Shown one piece after another: positions 40,773-52,260 of a stretch of DNA of 64,000 nucleotides; position 1 is the first letter of the stretch, and the number at the start of each line of letters is the position of its first letter. The position numbers and the translations under genes were made by a program. Origin of the DNA: Agromyces sp. Soil535 (lineage in GTDB: Bacteria > Actinomycetota > Actinomycetes > Actinomycetales > Microbacteriaceae); the NCBI RefSeq assembly GCF_001428255.1, contig NZ_LMRW01000023.1, positions 310,309 through 374,308 on the forward strand. Reading direction: 5' to 3'. Below the pieces are notes generated by a model, which saw only the letters and a list, made by a program, of their open reading frames with translations, did no database searches and was not told the DNA's origin.

Positions 40773-41753
40773 TCAGACGTCGTCGAGGTCGGCAGGGAGG
40801 CTCGCCTCGGTGCCCGGTACTCCGAGCTCCATCGCCCGTTTGTCGGCCATCGCGAGGAGCCGGCGGATGCGGCCGGCGACGGCATCCTTGGTCATGGGCG
40901 GGTCGGCGTGGTGGCCGAGCTCGTCGAGGCTCGCGTCGCGATGCGCGAGCCGCAGCTCGCCGGCGTACTTCAGGTGATCGGGGATGTCGTCGCCGAGCAG
41001 CTCCATGGCGCGTTCGACGCGGGCGCACGCCGCGACCGCGGCCTGCGCGGAGCGCCGGAGATTGGCGTCGTCGAAGTTGACGAGGCGGTTCGCGGTGGCA
41101 CGCACCTCGCGCCGTTGCCGCAGCTCCTCCCAGTTGCGCACGGTGTCGGTGGCCCCCATGACGGCGAGCATCGAACTGATCGCCTCGCCGTCGCGGATGA
41201 CGACCCGGTGCACGCCGCGCACCTCGCGGGCCTTCGCGGAGATGCCGAGGCGTCCCGCCGCGCCGACGAGTGCCATCGCCGTCTCGTTGCCGGGGCAGGT
41301 CACCTCGAGCGCGGCTGAGCGCCCGGGGTCGGTGAGGCTGCCGTGCGCGAGGAACGCGCCGCGCCACACCGCCGCGACGTCGTCACGCGATCCGGTGGTG
41401 AGCTTGTTGGGCAGGCCGCGCACGGGACGACGGCGCGCGTCGAGCAGTCCGGTCTGGCGTGCGAGGGTCTCGCCGCCGTCGAGCACGCGCACGAGGTACT
41501 GATTCGATCGGCGGATGCCCGACGGCGAGATCACGGAGACATCCGGGCGCACGCCGTACAACTCGCCGAGGTCGCGGGTCACTCGTCGGGCGATGGTGGG
41601 AGAGTCGAGCTCCGCCTCGATCGCGATGCGCCCCGAGATGATGTGCAGGCCGCCGGCGAATCGCAGCACCGAAGCGAGCTCCGCTGCCCGCACGCTCGTC
41701 TTCGACACGTCGACCCGCGCCAGTTCCTCTTTCACGTCGGCGGTCAGTGCCAC
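40773..41753 (-). CDS. whiA: DNA-binding protein WhiA
   Basis: Conserved Gram-positive protein combining a degenerate LAGLIDADG homing-endonuclease fold with a C-terminal helix-turn-helix. In streptomycetes it co-activates sporulation septation genes with WhiB. 326 residues, the standard length, from a GTG at 41751-41753 preceded by AGGA. An ATG five codons upstream would swallow that site. Motifs: [11 protein letters not shown] near 29-39, [12 protein letters not shown] near 132-143 and the HTH region [14 protein letters not shown] near 270. It lies 50 bases after rapZ with no yvcK-like gene between. Confidence 0.94.
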   Translation of the reverse strand: MALTADVKEELARVDVSKTSVRAAELASVLRFAGGLHIISGRIAIEAELDSPTIARRVTRDLGELYGVRPDVSVISPSGIRRSNQYLVRVLDGGETLARQTGLLDARRRPVRGLPNKLTTGSRDDVAAVWRGAFLAHGSLTDPGRSAALEVTCPGNETAMALVGAAGRLGISAKAREVRGVHRVVIRDGEAISSMLAVMGATDTVRNWEELRQRREVRATANRLVNFDDANLRRSAQAAVAACARVERAMELLGDDIPDHLKYAGELRLAHRDASLDELGHHADPPMTKDAVAGRIRRLLAMADKRAMELGVPGTEASLPADLDDV

Positions 41754-41803
41754 GTCAGGTCCTCTCATTCGTCACGTCGCGGTTCGTCGGTCGTGCGACC
41801 GGA

Positions 41804-42679
41804 TCACTCACGGCCGCGATCGCGGTGCTTCACGCTGACCGCCACGCCGGGCAGCTGCCCGAGGCGGTCGGCGAGCTCGCGGACGATCGCGACCGAACGG
41901 TGCTTGCCGCCGGTGCAGCCCACCGCGATGGTCGCATGTCGCTTGTTCTCGCGCTGGTAGCCCGCCATGACGGGCTCGAGGGCGGCCGAGTAGGCGTCGA
42001 TGAACTCGTGCGCGCCGGGCTGGCTGAGCACGTACTCCGAGACCTCGGCGTCCTCGCCGGTCAGGTGCCGCAGCTCGGGGATCCAGAAGGGGTTGGGCAG
42101 GAACCTCGCGTCGGCGACGAGGTCGGCGTCGGCAGGCAGTCCGTACTTGAAGCCGAAGCTCAGCAGGGTCACGCGGAGTCCCGCGTGCCCTTCCTCGGCG
42201 AACGTCTCGGTGATGAGCGTGGCCAGCTGGTGGATGTTCAGGTCGGACGTGTCGACGACGATGTCGCTCGACTCGCGGAGTTCCGCGAGGCGGGTGCGCT
42301 CGGCGCCGATTCCATCGAGCAGGGTGCCGTTGCCCTGGAGCGGATGCGGCCGGCGCACGGATTCGAACCGACGCACGAGCACCGCGTCGGTGGCGTCGAG
42401 GAAGACGACCCGCACGTTCACGCCGGTGCGCAACGCCTGGATGATGTCCTGCAGCTCGGAGAAGAAGTCGCGGCCGCGCACGTCGACGACCGCCGCGATG
42501 CGCGGCAGCGACGCACCGGCGCGCTCGACGAGCTCGACGAGGGGGCGCAGCATCTGCGGCGGCAGATTGTCGACCACGTACCAGTCGAGGTCTTCCAGCG
42601 CATTCCCGACGGTGGAGCGACCGGCACCCGACATGCCGGTGACGATGAGCATCTCCTGGTGCCCGGCCTCAACTGCCAT
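41804..42679 (-). CDS. rapZ: RNase adapter RapZ / YvcJ-type nucleotide-binding protein
   Basis: P-loop protein, 291 residues. Walker [10 protein letters not shown] is at 15-23 and a second conserved stretch DNLPPQML follows near 43. The C-terminal half contains [15 protein letters not shown] and [13 protein letters not shown], the UDP-GlcNAc-binding region in enterobacterial RapZ. In enterobacteria it guides RNase E to GlmZ; the actinobacterial role is not known. The ATG at 42677-42679 has GGAAGGGGG upstream. TAGGCT (42713-42718) is a likely -10, overlapping the end of uvrC. Confidence 0.93.
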   Translation of the reverse strand: MAVEAGHQEMLIVTGMSGAGRSTVGNALEDLDWYVVDNLPPQMLRPLVELVERAGASLPRIAAVVDVRGRDFFSELQDIIQALRTGVNVRVVFLDATDAVLVRRFESVRRPHPLQGNGTLLDGIGAERTRLAELRESSDIVVDTSDLNIHQLATLITETFAEEGHAGLRVTLLSFGFKYGLPADADLVADARFLPNPFWIPELRHLTGEDAEVSEYVLSQPGAHEFIDAYSAALEPVMAGYQRENKRHATIAVGCTGGKHRSVAIVRELADRLGQLPGVAVSVKHRDRGRE

Positions 42680-42715
42680 CGTCTCGGGCCCCCTTCCGCA
42701 CGTCGACACCCCAGC

Positions 42716-44641
42716 CTAGCGGGGCGCCGACACGCCGTCAGCGTGAAGGTGAGCGTGCACGGTCGCGGCGAGGCTCGGGCCGATCCCCTTCACCTCGGCG
42801 ATGTCGGCCTCGCCGGCGGCACGAAGGCGCGCGACGGACCCGAAGTGCTTCAGAAGCTCCTTCACGCGGGCAGGGCCGAGCCCCGGGATCTCCGAGAGCA
42901 CCGTGCCGATGTCGCGCTTGCGCCGCTGACGCTGGTGCGTGATGGCGAAGCGGTGCGCCTCGTCGCGCACCCGCTGGAAGAGGAAGAGCGCGTCGCTGTT
43001 GCGTGGGAGGATGACCGGGAAGTCGGCGTCGGGCGTCCAGATCTCCTCGAGCCGCTTCGCGATGCCGCACAGGTAGATGCCCTCCACGCCCGACTCCTCG
43101 AGCGCGCGGGCGGCCGCGGCGACCTGCGGTTCACCGCCGTCGACCACGAGCAGGTTCGGGCGGTATGCGAACTTCTTCCTTCGACCGTTTGCCGCGGCAT
43201 CCGGATCGCCGGACTCGGCGCCGTCGTCCGCGGGCGCCTCGGCATCGTGGTTCGCCTCAGGCCCAGCGAGGTAGGCGAGACGCCTCGTGAGCACCTGGTG
43301 GATCGAGTCGGTGTCGTCGGTCGAGCTCGGAATGGTGAAGCGGCGGTATTCGTCCTTTCGCGGGAGGCCGTCCTCGAACACCACCATCGACGCGACGATG
43401 TTCGTTCCCGAGAGGTGCGAGACGTCGAAGCACTCGATGCGCAGCGGCGCATCGGCCATGCCGAGTGCCTCCTGGATGTCCTCGAGCGCTCTGGATCGTG
43501 TCGTGAAGTCGGCGCTCCGCCGGGTCTTGTAGAGCATCAGCGTCTGCTTGGCGTTCTGGTTGGCGGTGTCGAGCAGCGCCGCCTTGTCGCCCCGCTGCGC
43601 AGCTCGGAGGCGGACCCGGCGTCCTGCGAGCCCAGCCAGCCAGGCCTCGAGCGCGGCGGCGTCGTCGGGGAGCTCGGGGACGACGACCTCGCCCGGCGGG
43701 ATCAGGTCGGTTCCGTACGCATTCTGCAGCACCGAGTCGACGAGTTCGCCGAGCGGCACGTCGAGTTCCTTGTCGACGGTCCATGAACGCACGCCGCGGA
43801 CCCGGCCGCCGCGAACCACGAACAGGTGCACGGCCGCGGCGAGCTCGTCGTGGTCGATGCCGAAGACGTCGAGGTCGACCTTCTCGCCGAGCACGACCGC
43901 GCTCTTCTCGAAGAACGCGGTGGCCGCCTGAAGCTGGTCGCGCCGGCGGGCCGCCGTCTCGTAGTCCTGCACGGCGGCGGCGGACTGCATCTGCCGGGTG
44001 AGTTCGCCGAGGATCCGCCGATCCTGGTTCTGCATGAAGGCGACGAAGCGATCGACGTTGGCGCGGTGCTCCTCGATCGTGACCTTGCCCGAGCACGGAC
44101 CGAAGCACTTGCCGATCTGGCCGGCGAAGCACGGCTTGCCGGTCGCCATCGCGCGCCGGTAGTCACTGTCTTTGCAGGTGCGGATCGGGAAGAGCTTCAG
44201 CAGGGTGTCGAGCGTCTCGCTCACGGCCCAGACCTTCGGGTACGGGCCGAAGTACCGGGCGCCCGGGATGCCACGCTTCCGGGACACCATCGCGCGGGGC
44301 GCCTCCTCGCCGAGCGTGACCACGAGGTAGGGATACGACTTGTCGTCCTTGAACCGCACGTTGAACGGCGGATGCAACTGGTTGATCCACGTGATCTCGA
44401 GTTGCAGTGCCTCGACGTCGCTCTGGACGACGGTCCACTCGACGGATGCCGCGGTCGTGACCATTCGGCGGGTGCGCTCGTGCAGCGCGCGCAGCGGTGC
44501 GAAGTAGTTCGAGAGCCGGGCCCTGAGGTTCTTGGCCTTGCCCACGTACAGCACTCGCCGGTCGGCATCGAGGAATCGGTACACGCCGGGGTCGGTGGGG
44601 ATCTCCCCCGCCTTCGGGCGGTATGGAACGGTGTCGCTCAT
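42716..44641 (-). CDS. uvrC: Excinuclease ABC subunit C
   Basis: Dual-incision nuclease of nucleotide excision repair. 641 residues. N-terminal GIY-YIG domain ([20 protein letters not shown] near 19-38), a UVR motif near 210-235, the C-terminal RNase H-like endonuclease with DVSHLSGTN and VVDGGEPQV near 430 and 500, and tandem HhH motifs at the end ([18 protein letters not shown]). It begins 5 bases after uvrA. The frame stays open far into uvrA but no fusion is implied. Confidence 0.97.
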   Translation of the reverse strand: MSDTVPYRPKAGEIPTDPGVYRFLDADRRVLYVGKAKNLRARLSNYFAPLRALHERTRRMVTTAASVEWTVVQSDVEALQLEITWINQLHPPFNVRFKDDKSYPYLVVTLGEEAPRAMVSRKRGIPGARYFGPYPKVWAVSETLDTLLKLFPIRTCKDSDYRRAMATGKPCFAGQIGKCFGPCSGKVTIEEHRANVDRFVAFMQNQDRRILGELTRQMQSAAAVQDYETAARRRDQLQAATAFFEKSAVVLGEKVDLDVFGIDHDELAAAVHLFVVRGGRVRGVRSWTVDKELDVPLGELVDSVLQNAYGTDLIPPGEVVVPELPDDAAALEAWLAGLAGRRVRLRAAQRGDKAALLDTANQNAKQTLMLYKTRRSADFTTRSRALEDIQEALGMADAPLRIECFDVSHLSGTNIVASMVVFEDGLPRKDEYRRFTIPSSTDDTDSIHQVLTRRLAYLAGPEANHDAEAPADDGAESGDPDAAANGRRKKFAYRPNLLVVDGGEPQVAAAARALEESGVEGIYLCGIAKRLEEIWTPDADFPVILPRNSDALFLFQRVRDEAHRFAITHQRQRRKRDIGTVLSEIPGLGPARVKELLKHFGSVARLRAAGEADIAEVKGIGPSLAATVHAHLHADGVSAPR

Positions 44642-44646
44642 CCTCG

Positions 44647-47538
<2,892 letters not shown>

Positions 47539-47544
47539 CCTACG

Positions 47545-47550
47545 AGTCTA
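47545..47550 (-). promoter_or_regulatory. uvrA -10, leaderless
   Basis: TAGACT on the minus strand is followed by six bases and the GTG start of uvrA, placing the transcription start at or very near the start codon. Confidence 0.6.
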
Positions 47551-47594
47551 GAGAGCGCCACCGACACCGGGTTCGGCGGGGCGCGTGCTCTCAG

Positions 47595-47608
47595 CGAACA
47601 TACGTTCG
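47595..47608. promoter_or_regulatory. LexA-type SOS box upstream of uvrA
   Basis: CGAACATACGTTCG contains GAAC-N4-GTTC with symmetric flanking C/G, matching the actinobacterial and Bacillus-type LexA box. It is about 45 bases upstream of the uvrA -10. It suggests DNA-damage induction of uvrA and possibly of uvrC downstream. Confidence 0.75.
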
Positions 47609-47699
47609 ATTCGGCCTCCGGATGCCGCTGCCCGCGCGGTCGATCGCATACCCGTCTCCGCTCGCGCACGACGTCGTGCCAGGCAATGGGTCGCCCGCC

Positions 47700-49766
47700 T
47701 CAGCCGAGGTGACCCGCCTTCTCCATCTGCCGCAACTCCCGCTTCAGGTCGGACACTTCGTCGCGCAGGCGCGCGGCGAGCTCGAACTTGAGCTCCCCCG
47801 CGGCCTCGAGCATCTGCTCGTTGAGGTCCCGGATGAGCTCCTCGAGGTCGTTCGCGCCGGCGGCGGCGATGCCCTCACGTCGCAGGTTCGGCACGGGCGC
47901 CTTCTTCCGCGCATCCCGGCCGGCGAGGAGTGCCGCGGTGTCGGCCTCCTCACGTGCGAGCACCTCGGTGATGTCGGCGATGCGCTTGCGCAGCGGCTGC
48001 GGGTCGATGCCGTTCGCGCGGTTGTATTCGAGCTGCTTGTCTCGTCGGCGCGTGGTCTCGTCGATGGCGGCCGCCATCGAGTCGGTGAGCACGTCGGCGT
48101 ACATGTGGACCTCGCCAGACACGTTGCGCGCGGCCCGGCCGATGGTCTGGATGAGCGAGGTCGATGAGCGGAGGAAGCCCTCCTTGTCGGCGTCGAGGAT
48201 GGCCACGAGCGACACCTCGGGCAGGTCGAGGCCCTCACGGAGCAGGTTGATGCCGACGAGCACGTCGTAGACGCCGGCGCGGAGCTCCGTGAGCAGTTCG
48301 ACCCGGCGCAGCGTGTCGACATCGGAGTGCAGGTAGCGCACGCGCACCCCGGCCTCGGTGAGGAAGTCGGTGAGCTCCTCGGCCATGCGCTTGGTGAGCG
48401 TCGTGACGAGCACGCGTTCGTTGCGCTCCGCCCGGATTCTGATCTCCTCGAGCAGGTCGTCGATCTGGCCCTTCGAGGGCTTCACCACGATCTGCGGGTC
48501 GACGAGGCCGGTGGGGCGGATGATCTGCTCGACGACACCATCGGCGATGCCCATCTCGTATCGGCCGGGAGTGGCCGACAGGTAGACGGTCTGGCCGACG
48601 CGCGCCTTGAACTCGTCCCACTTGAGTGGGCGATTGTCGAGCGCGCTCGGCAGGCGGAAGCCGTGCTCCACGAGGGTGCGCTTGCGCGAGGAGTCGCCCT
48701 CGTACATCGAGCCGATCTGGGGCACCGTCACGTGCGACTCGTCGATGACGACGAGGAAGTCGTCGGCGAAGTAGTCGAGGAGGCAGTGCGGCGCCTCGCC
48801 GGGTGCCCGGCCGTCGATGTGGCGCGAGTAGTTCTCGATGCCCGAGCAGAAGCCGATCTGCTCCATCATCTCGAGGTCGAACGTCGTGCGCATGCGCAGT
48901 CGCTGCGCTTCGAGGAGCTTGCCCTCGCGCTCGAGTTCGGCGAGCCGCTCTTCGAGCTCGACGCGGATGGTGCCGATCGCCCGTTGCATCACGTCGGTGC
49001 TCGCGACGTAATGCGACCCCGGGAAGACGGGAATGGCGTCGAGCTTGGCGACGACCTGGCCGGTGAGGGGATGCAGGCTGTACAGCCCCTCGATCTCGTC
49101 GCCGAACATCTCGATGCGGATCGCGAGCTCTTCGTATATCGGGATGATCTCGATCGTGTCGCCGCGCACCCTGAAGTTGCCGCGCGAGAAGTCGACGTCG
49201 TTGCGCTGGTACTGCATCGAGACGAACTTGCGGATCAGCCAGTCGCGGTCGACCCGCTGCCCGACCTGGAGCGGCATCATCGCGCCGAGGTACTCCTCGG
49301 GCGTGCCGAGGCCGTAGATGCAGGAGACGCTCGACACCACGATGACGTCGCGCCGGCTCAGCAGTGAGTTCGTGGTGGAGTGCCTGAGTCGCTCCACCTC
49401 GGCGTTGATCGACGAGTCCTTCTCGATGAAGGTGTCGGTCTGCGGCACGTAGGCCTCGGGCTGGTAGTAGTCGTAATACGAGACGAAGTATTCGACCGCA
49501 TTATTGGGCATGAGCTCGCGGAACTCGTTGGCGAGCTGGGCGGCGAGCGTCTTGTTGTGGGCGAGCACGAGCGTGGGTCGCTGCACCTGCTCGATGAGCC
49601 AGGCGGTGGTCGCGGACTTGCCGGTGCCGGTCGCGCCGAGCAGCACGACGTCGGTCTCGCCGGCGTTGATGCGGCCGGCGAGTTCGGCGATCGCAGTGGG
49701 CTGGTCGCCGCTCGGCCGGTACTCGCTCACGACCTCGAACGGGCGGACGGATCGCGTGGCCTGCAT
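47700..49766 (-). CDS. uvrB: Excinuclease ABC subunit B
   Basis: Helicase-like damage-verification subunit. 688 residues from the ATG at 49764-49766. Walker [10 protein letters not shown] is at 44-52, the damage-binding beta-hairpin [20 protein letters not shown] lies near 95-115, helicase motif VVIDESH near 345, and the C-terminal UVR motif [19 protein letters not shown] binds UvrC. The preferred start lies 7 nt after TAGACT (49774-49779) and has no Shine-Dalgarno. A GTG ten codons earlier would overlap the coaE stop. Confidence 0.97.
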   Translation of the reverse strand: MQATRSVRPFEVVSEYRPSGDQPTAIAELAGRINAGETDVVLLGATGTGKSATTAWLIEQVQRPTLVLAHNKTLAAQLANEFRELMPNNAVEYFVSYYDYYQPEAYVPQTDTFIEKDSSINAEVERLRHSTTNSLLSRRDVIVVSSVSCIYGLGTPEEYLGAMMPLQVGQRVDRDWLIRKFVSMQYQRNDVDFSRGNFRVRGDTIEIIPIYEELAIRIEMFGDEIEGLYSLHPLTGQVVAKLDAIPVFPGSHYVASTDVMQRAIGTIRVELEERLAELEREGKLLEAQRLRMRTTFDLEMMEQIGFCSGIENYSRHIDGRAPGEAPHCLLDYFADDFLVVIDESHVTVPQIGSMYEGDSSRKRTLVEHGFRLPSALDNRPLKWDEFKARVGQTVYLSATPGRYEMGIADGVVEQIIRPTGLVDPQIVVKPSKGQIDDLLEEIRIRAERNERVLVTTLTKRMAEELTDFLTEAGVRVRYLHSDVDTLRRVELLTELRAGVYDVLVGINLLREGLDLPEVSLVAILDADKEGFLRSSTSLIQTIGRAARNVSGEVHMYADVLTDSMAAAIDETTRRRDKQLEYNRANGIDPQPLRKRIADITEVLAREEADTAALLAGRDARKKAPVPNLRREGIAAAGANDLEELIRDLNEQMLEAAGELKFELAARLRDEVSDLKRELRQMEKAGHLG

Positions 49767-49795
49767 GCGTTCCAGTCTAGGTTCGCCCGCCGACA

Positions 49796-50407
49796 CTAGG
49801 CCCGCGCGCGCTCCTGCTTGACACGGTGCCAGAGGGCGTCGACCTGGCTCATGGTGTGGGCGATCGAGCCGTCCGTGTCGATGACGACATCGGCGACGGC
49901 GCGCCGCTCGGAATCGTCGACCTGGGCATCGACGCGCGCCTGCGCGTGGATCGGGTCGAGGCCGCGTTCCTCGACGAGTCGCTTCACCTGGGTGCGCTTC
50001 GGTGCGCTCGTCACGACGATGAGGTCGAACGGATGATCCACGGCGGCGTCCACGAGCAGCGGCACGTCGTAGACCACCACTGCCACGGGGTCCTCACGCG
50101 CGATCCTCTCGAGGATCCTGCCCGTCAGCTGGCGAACGGCGGGATGCACGATCGCATTGAGCCTGGCGCGAGCCGCCTCGTCGTGGAACACGATCTCAGC
50201 GAGCTTCTGTCGGTCGAGCGTTCCGTCGTGCCGCAGGACGCCGGGACCGAACTCCTCGACGATCGCGGCGAGCGCGGGCTTGCCGGGCTCGACGACCCGC
50301 CGTGCGAGCTCGTCGGCGTCGATGTGCACCGCTCCGTGCTCGACGAGGCGTCTCGCGACCGTGGACTTTCCTGAGGCGATTCCGCCCGTGAGACCGATCA
50401 GATACAC
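49796..50407 (-). CDS. coaE: Dephospho-CoA kinase
   Basis: Last enzyme of coenzyme A synthesis, phosphorylating the 3'-hydroxyl of dephospho-CoA. 203 residues. P-loop [12 protein letters not shown] lies at 5-16, the substrate loop [12 protein letters not shown] near 35-46 and [10 protein letters not shown] near 110. The GTG at 50405-50407 is chosen because TAGAGT (50415-50420) lies 7 nt upstream, a leaderless arrangement, and homologues begin at the same residue; a GTG at 50416 is possible. It lies between rpsA and uvrB as in mycobacteria. Confidence 0.95.
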   Translation of the reverse strand: MYLIGLTGGIASGKSTVARRLVEHGAVHIDADELARRVVEPGKPALAAIVEEFGPGVLRHDGTLDRQKLAEIVFHDEAARARLNAIVHPAVRQLTGRILERIAREDPVAVVVYDVPLLVDAAVDHPFDLIVVTSAPKRTQVKRLVEERGLDPIHAQARVDAQVDDSERRAVADVVIDTDGSIAHTMSQVDALWHRVKQERARA

Positions 50408-50445
50408 GCTGACCACTCTATCCGTGCGACACTCGACCCGACGGC

Positions 50446-50565
50446 GTGGAGGTGCACGTGCTCGAGGTGCTGACGGGTACGGGTCTCGAGGTGCTGGTCA
50501 TCGTGCTCCTGCGGCGGCGGCGTGCGAAGGGCGCCCGGGAGGGGCATCCGACACCGACGCAGTGA
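50446..50565 (+). CDS. Doubtful micro-ORF with internal direct repeat
   Basis: A 39-codon frame starting GTG encodes a short peptide with a hydrophobic stretch (VLEVLVIVLL-like) followed by RRRR, as in a single-pass membrane microprotein. It contains CTCGAGGTGCTG twice (50461-50472, 50485-50496). There is no ribosome binding site and no -10 at a leaderless distance, so it may only be the coaE upstream region. It fills the only stretch between the rpsA hairpin and coaE. Confidence 0.18.
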   Translation: MEVHVLEVLTGTGLEVLVIVLLRRRRAKGAREGHPTPTQ

Positions 50566-50581
50566 TCGTGCCGTGAACGCC

Positions 50582-50612
50582 GGAAGGCCGGCCCCGAGGG
50601 GACCGGCCTTCC
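50582..50612 (-). terminator. Terminator hairpin after rpsA
   Basis: A 14-bp GC-rich stem (50582-50595 with 50598-50612, one bulged A) begins 17 bases past the rpsA stop on the minus strand. It isolates rpsA from coaE. Confidence 0.8.
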
Positions 50613-50628
50613 TTGTCGCGGATCGCGA

Positions 50629-52077
50629 CTAGTTGCTCGAGAGCTTCTCGCGCAGCGCGGCGAGCGACGCGTCGTCGGCGAGGGTGCCCGCGCCGGCGGT
50701 GTCGCTCGAGTACGAGGCGGCACCCGAGGTGAACGAGTCGTCGGCGGAAGCGGCAGCGTTCGCCTGGGCGACCTGCTTCTTGTGCGCCTCCCAGCGAGCC
50801 TGGGCGGCAGCGTAGTCCTGCTCCCACTTCTCGCGCTGGGCCTCGAAGCCCTCGCGCCACTCGTTGGTCTCGGGGTCGAAGCCCTCGGGGTACTTGTAGT
50901 TGCCCTGCTCGTCGTACTCGGTGAGCATGCCGTAGAGCGCCGGGTCGAACTCGGTGCCCTCGGGGTCGACGCCCTCGTTCGCCTGCTTCAGCGAGAGCGA
51001 GATGCGACGACGCTCGAGGTCGATGTCGATGACCTTGACGAAGACCTCTTCGCCGACCGACACGACCTGCTCCGCGAGCTCGACGTGCTTGCCCGACAGT
51101 TCCGAGATGTGCACGAGGCCCTCGATGCCGTCGGCCACGCGGACGAACGCGCCGAACGGCACGAGCTTCGTGACCTTGCCCGGTGCGACCTGGCCGATCG
51201 CGTGGGTGCGGGCGAAGACCTGCCACGGGTCCTCCTGCGTCGCCTTGAGCGACAGCGAGACGCGCTCGCGGTCGAGCTCGACGGAGAGCACCTCGACGGT
51301 GACCTCCTGGCCGACCTCGACGACCTCGCTGGCGTGCTCGATGTGCTTCCACGACAGCTCGGAGACGTGGACGAGACCGTCGACGCCGCCGAGGTCGACG
51401 AACGCACCGAAGTTGACGATCGACGAGATGACGCCCTTGCGGATCTGGCCCGGGTGGAGGTTGGCGAGGAACGTGGAACGCGACTCGGACTGCGTCTGCT
51501 CGAGGAGCGCGCGACGCGAGAGCACCACGTTGTTGCGGTTCTTGTCGAGCTCGAGGATCTTCGCCTCGATCTCCTGGCCGAGGTACGGCGTGAGGTCGCG
51601 GACACGGCGGAGCTCGATGAGCGAGGCCGGAAGGAAGCCACGGAGGCCGATGTCGACGATCAGGCCGCCCTTGACGACCTCGATGACCGAACCGGTCACG
51701 ACGCCATCGGCTTCCTTGATCTTCTCGACGTCGCCCCAGGCGCGCTCGTACTGAGCGCGCTTCTTCGACAGGATGAGTCGGCCTTCCTTGTCCTCCTTCT
51801 GGAGAACCAGGGCCTCGACGGTGTCGCCGACGCCGACGACCTCGCTGGGGTCGACATCGTGCTTGATGGAAAGCTCGCGGGAGGGGATCACACCCTCGGT
51901 CTTGTAACCGACGTCGAGGAGCACCTCGTCGCGGTCGATCTTCACGACGGTGCCCTCGATCAGGTCGCCGTCGTTGAAGAACTTCAAAGTCTTCTCGACC
52001 GCGGCGAGGAAATCGTCAGCAGATCCGATGTCGTTGATCGCGACCTGCTTGGGCGCCTTGGTCGTTGCGGTTGTCAT
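50629..52077 (-). CDS. rpsA: 30S ribosomal protein S1
   Basis: mRNA-binding ribosomal protein, 482 residues. Four S1/OB domains are visible at about 35-105 (GDLIEGTVVKIDRDEVLLDV), 122-190, 208-280 (GVISSIVNFGAFVDLGGVDG) and 297-366 (GKVTKLVPFGAFVRVADGIE), the four-domain form usual in actinobacteria. A non-S1 tail of about 110 residues follows (acidic, then Ala/Ser-rich), ending LREKLSSN. GGAG lies about 10 nt before the ATG. It has its own promoter and a structured leader. Confidence 0.98.
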   Translation of the reverse strand: MTTATTKAPKQVAINDIGSADDFLAAVEKTLKFFNDGDLIEGTVVKIDRDEVLLDVGYKTEGVIPSRELSIKHDVDPSEVVGVGDTVEALVLQKEDKEGRLILSKKRAQYERAWGDVEKIKEADGVVTGSVIEVVKGGLIVDIGLRGFLPASLIELRRVRDLTPYLGQEIEAKILELDKNRNNVVLSRRALLEQTQSESRSTFLANLHPGQIRKGVISSIVNFGAFVDLGGVDGLVHVSELSWKHIEHASEVVEVGQEVTVEVLSVELDRERVSLSLKATQEDPWQVFARTHAIGQVAPGKVTKLVPFGAFVRVADGIEGLVHISELSGKHVELAEQVVSVGEEVFVKVIDIDLERRRISLSLKQANEGVDPEGTEFDPALYGMLTEYDEQGNYKYPEGFDPETNEWREGFEAQREKWEQDYAAAQARWEAHKKQVAQANAAASADDSFTSGAASYSSDTAGAGTLADDASLAALREKLSSN

Positions 52078-52108
52078 GTAGTGAATGCTCCGTAAAGGAC
52101 AAAATCGA

Positions 52109-52146
52109 GCCCGTCGCGAGGTAGAGCGTTGTTTTCCGCGACGGGC
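52109..52146 (-). promoter_or_regulatory. Hairpin in the rpsA mRNA leader
   Basis: A perfect 10-bp stem (52109-52118 with 52137-52146) with an 18-nt A-rich loop sits 32 bases before the rpsA start codon. A second small hairpin GTCAC-ACGA-GTGAC (52161-52174) lies at the transcript's predicted 5' end. Autoregulation of S1 synthesis through leader structure is known in enterobacteria; a similar role here is inference. Confidence 0.55.
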
Positions 52147-52179
52147 AGGCGGACAGGGATGTCACACGAGTGACGCTCC

Positions 52180-52209
52180 ATCCTAACGGACGCGCTCCCC
52201 CGGCGGCAA
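52180..52209 (-). promoter_or_regulatory. rpsA promoter
   Basis: On the minus strand TTGCCG (52204-52209), an 18-base spacer and TAGGAT (52180-52185) form one of the best sigma-A-like promoters in the window. Predicted start near 52173 gives a leader of about 95 nt. Confidence 0.65.
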
Positions 52210-52260
52210 CCGCGCTCCACAGGGTCCTCAGGCGGAGCGGTGCTCCTCGTTCCTCGCGGC

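Noticed and set aside
49794..49796. Alternative uvrB start at a GTG overlapping the coaE stop
   Set aside because: It would add ten residues not typical of UvrB and would place the TAGACT -10 inside the gene.
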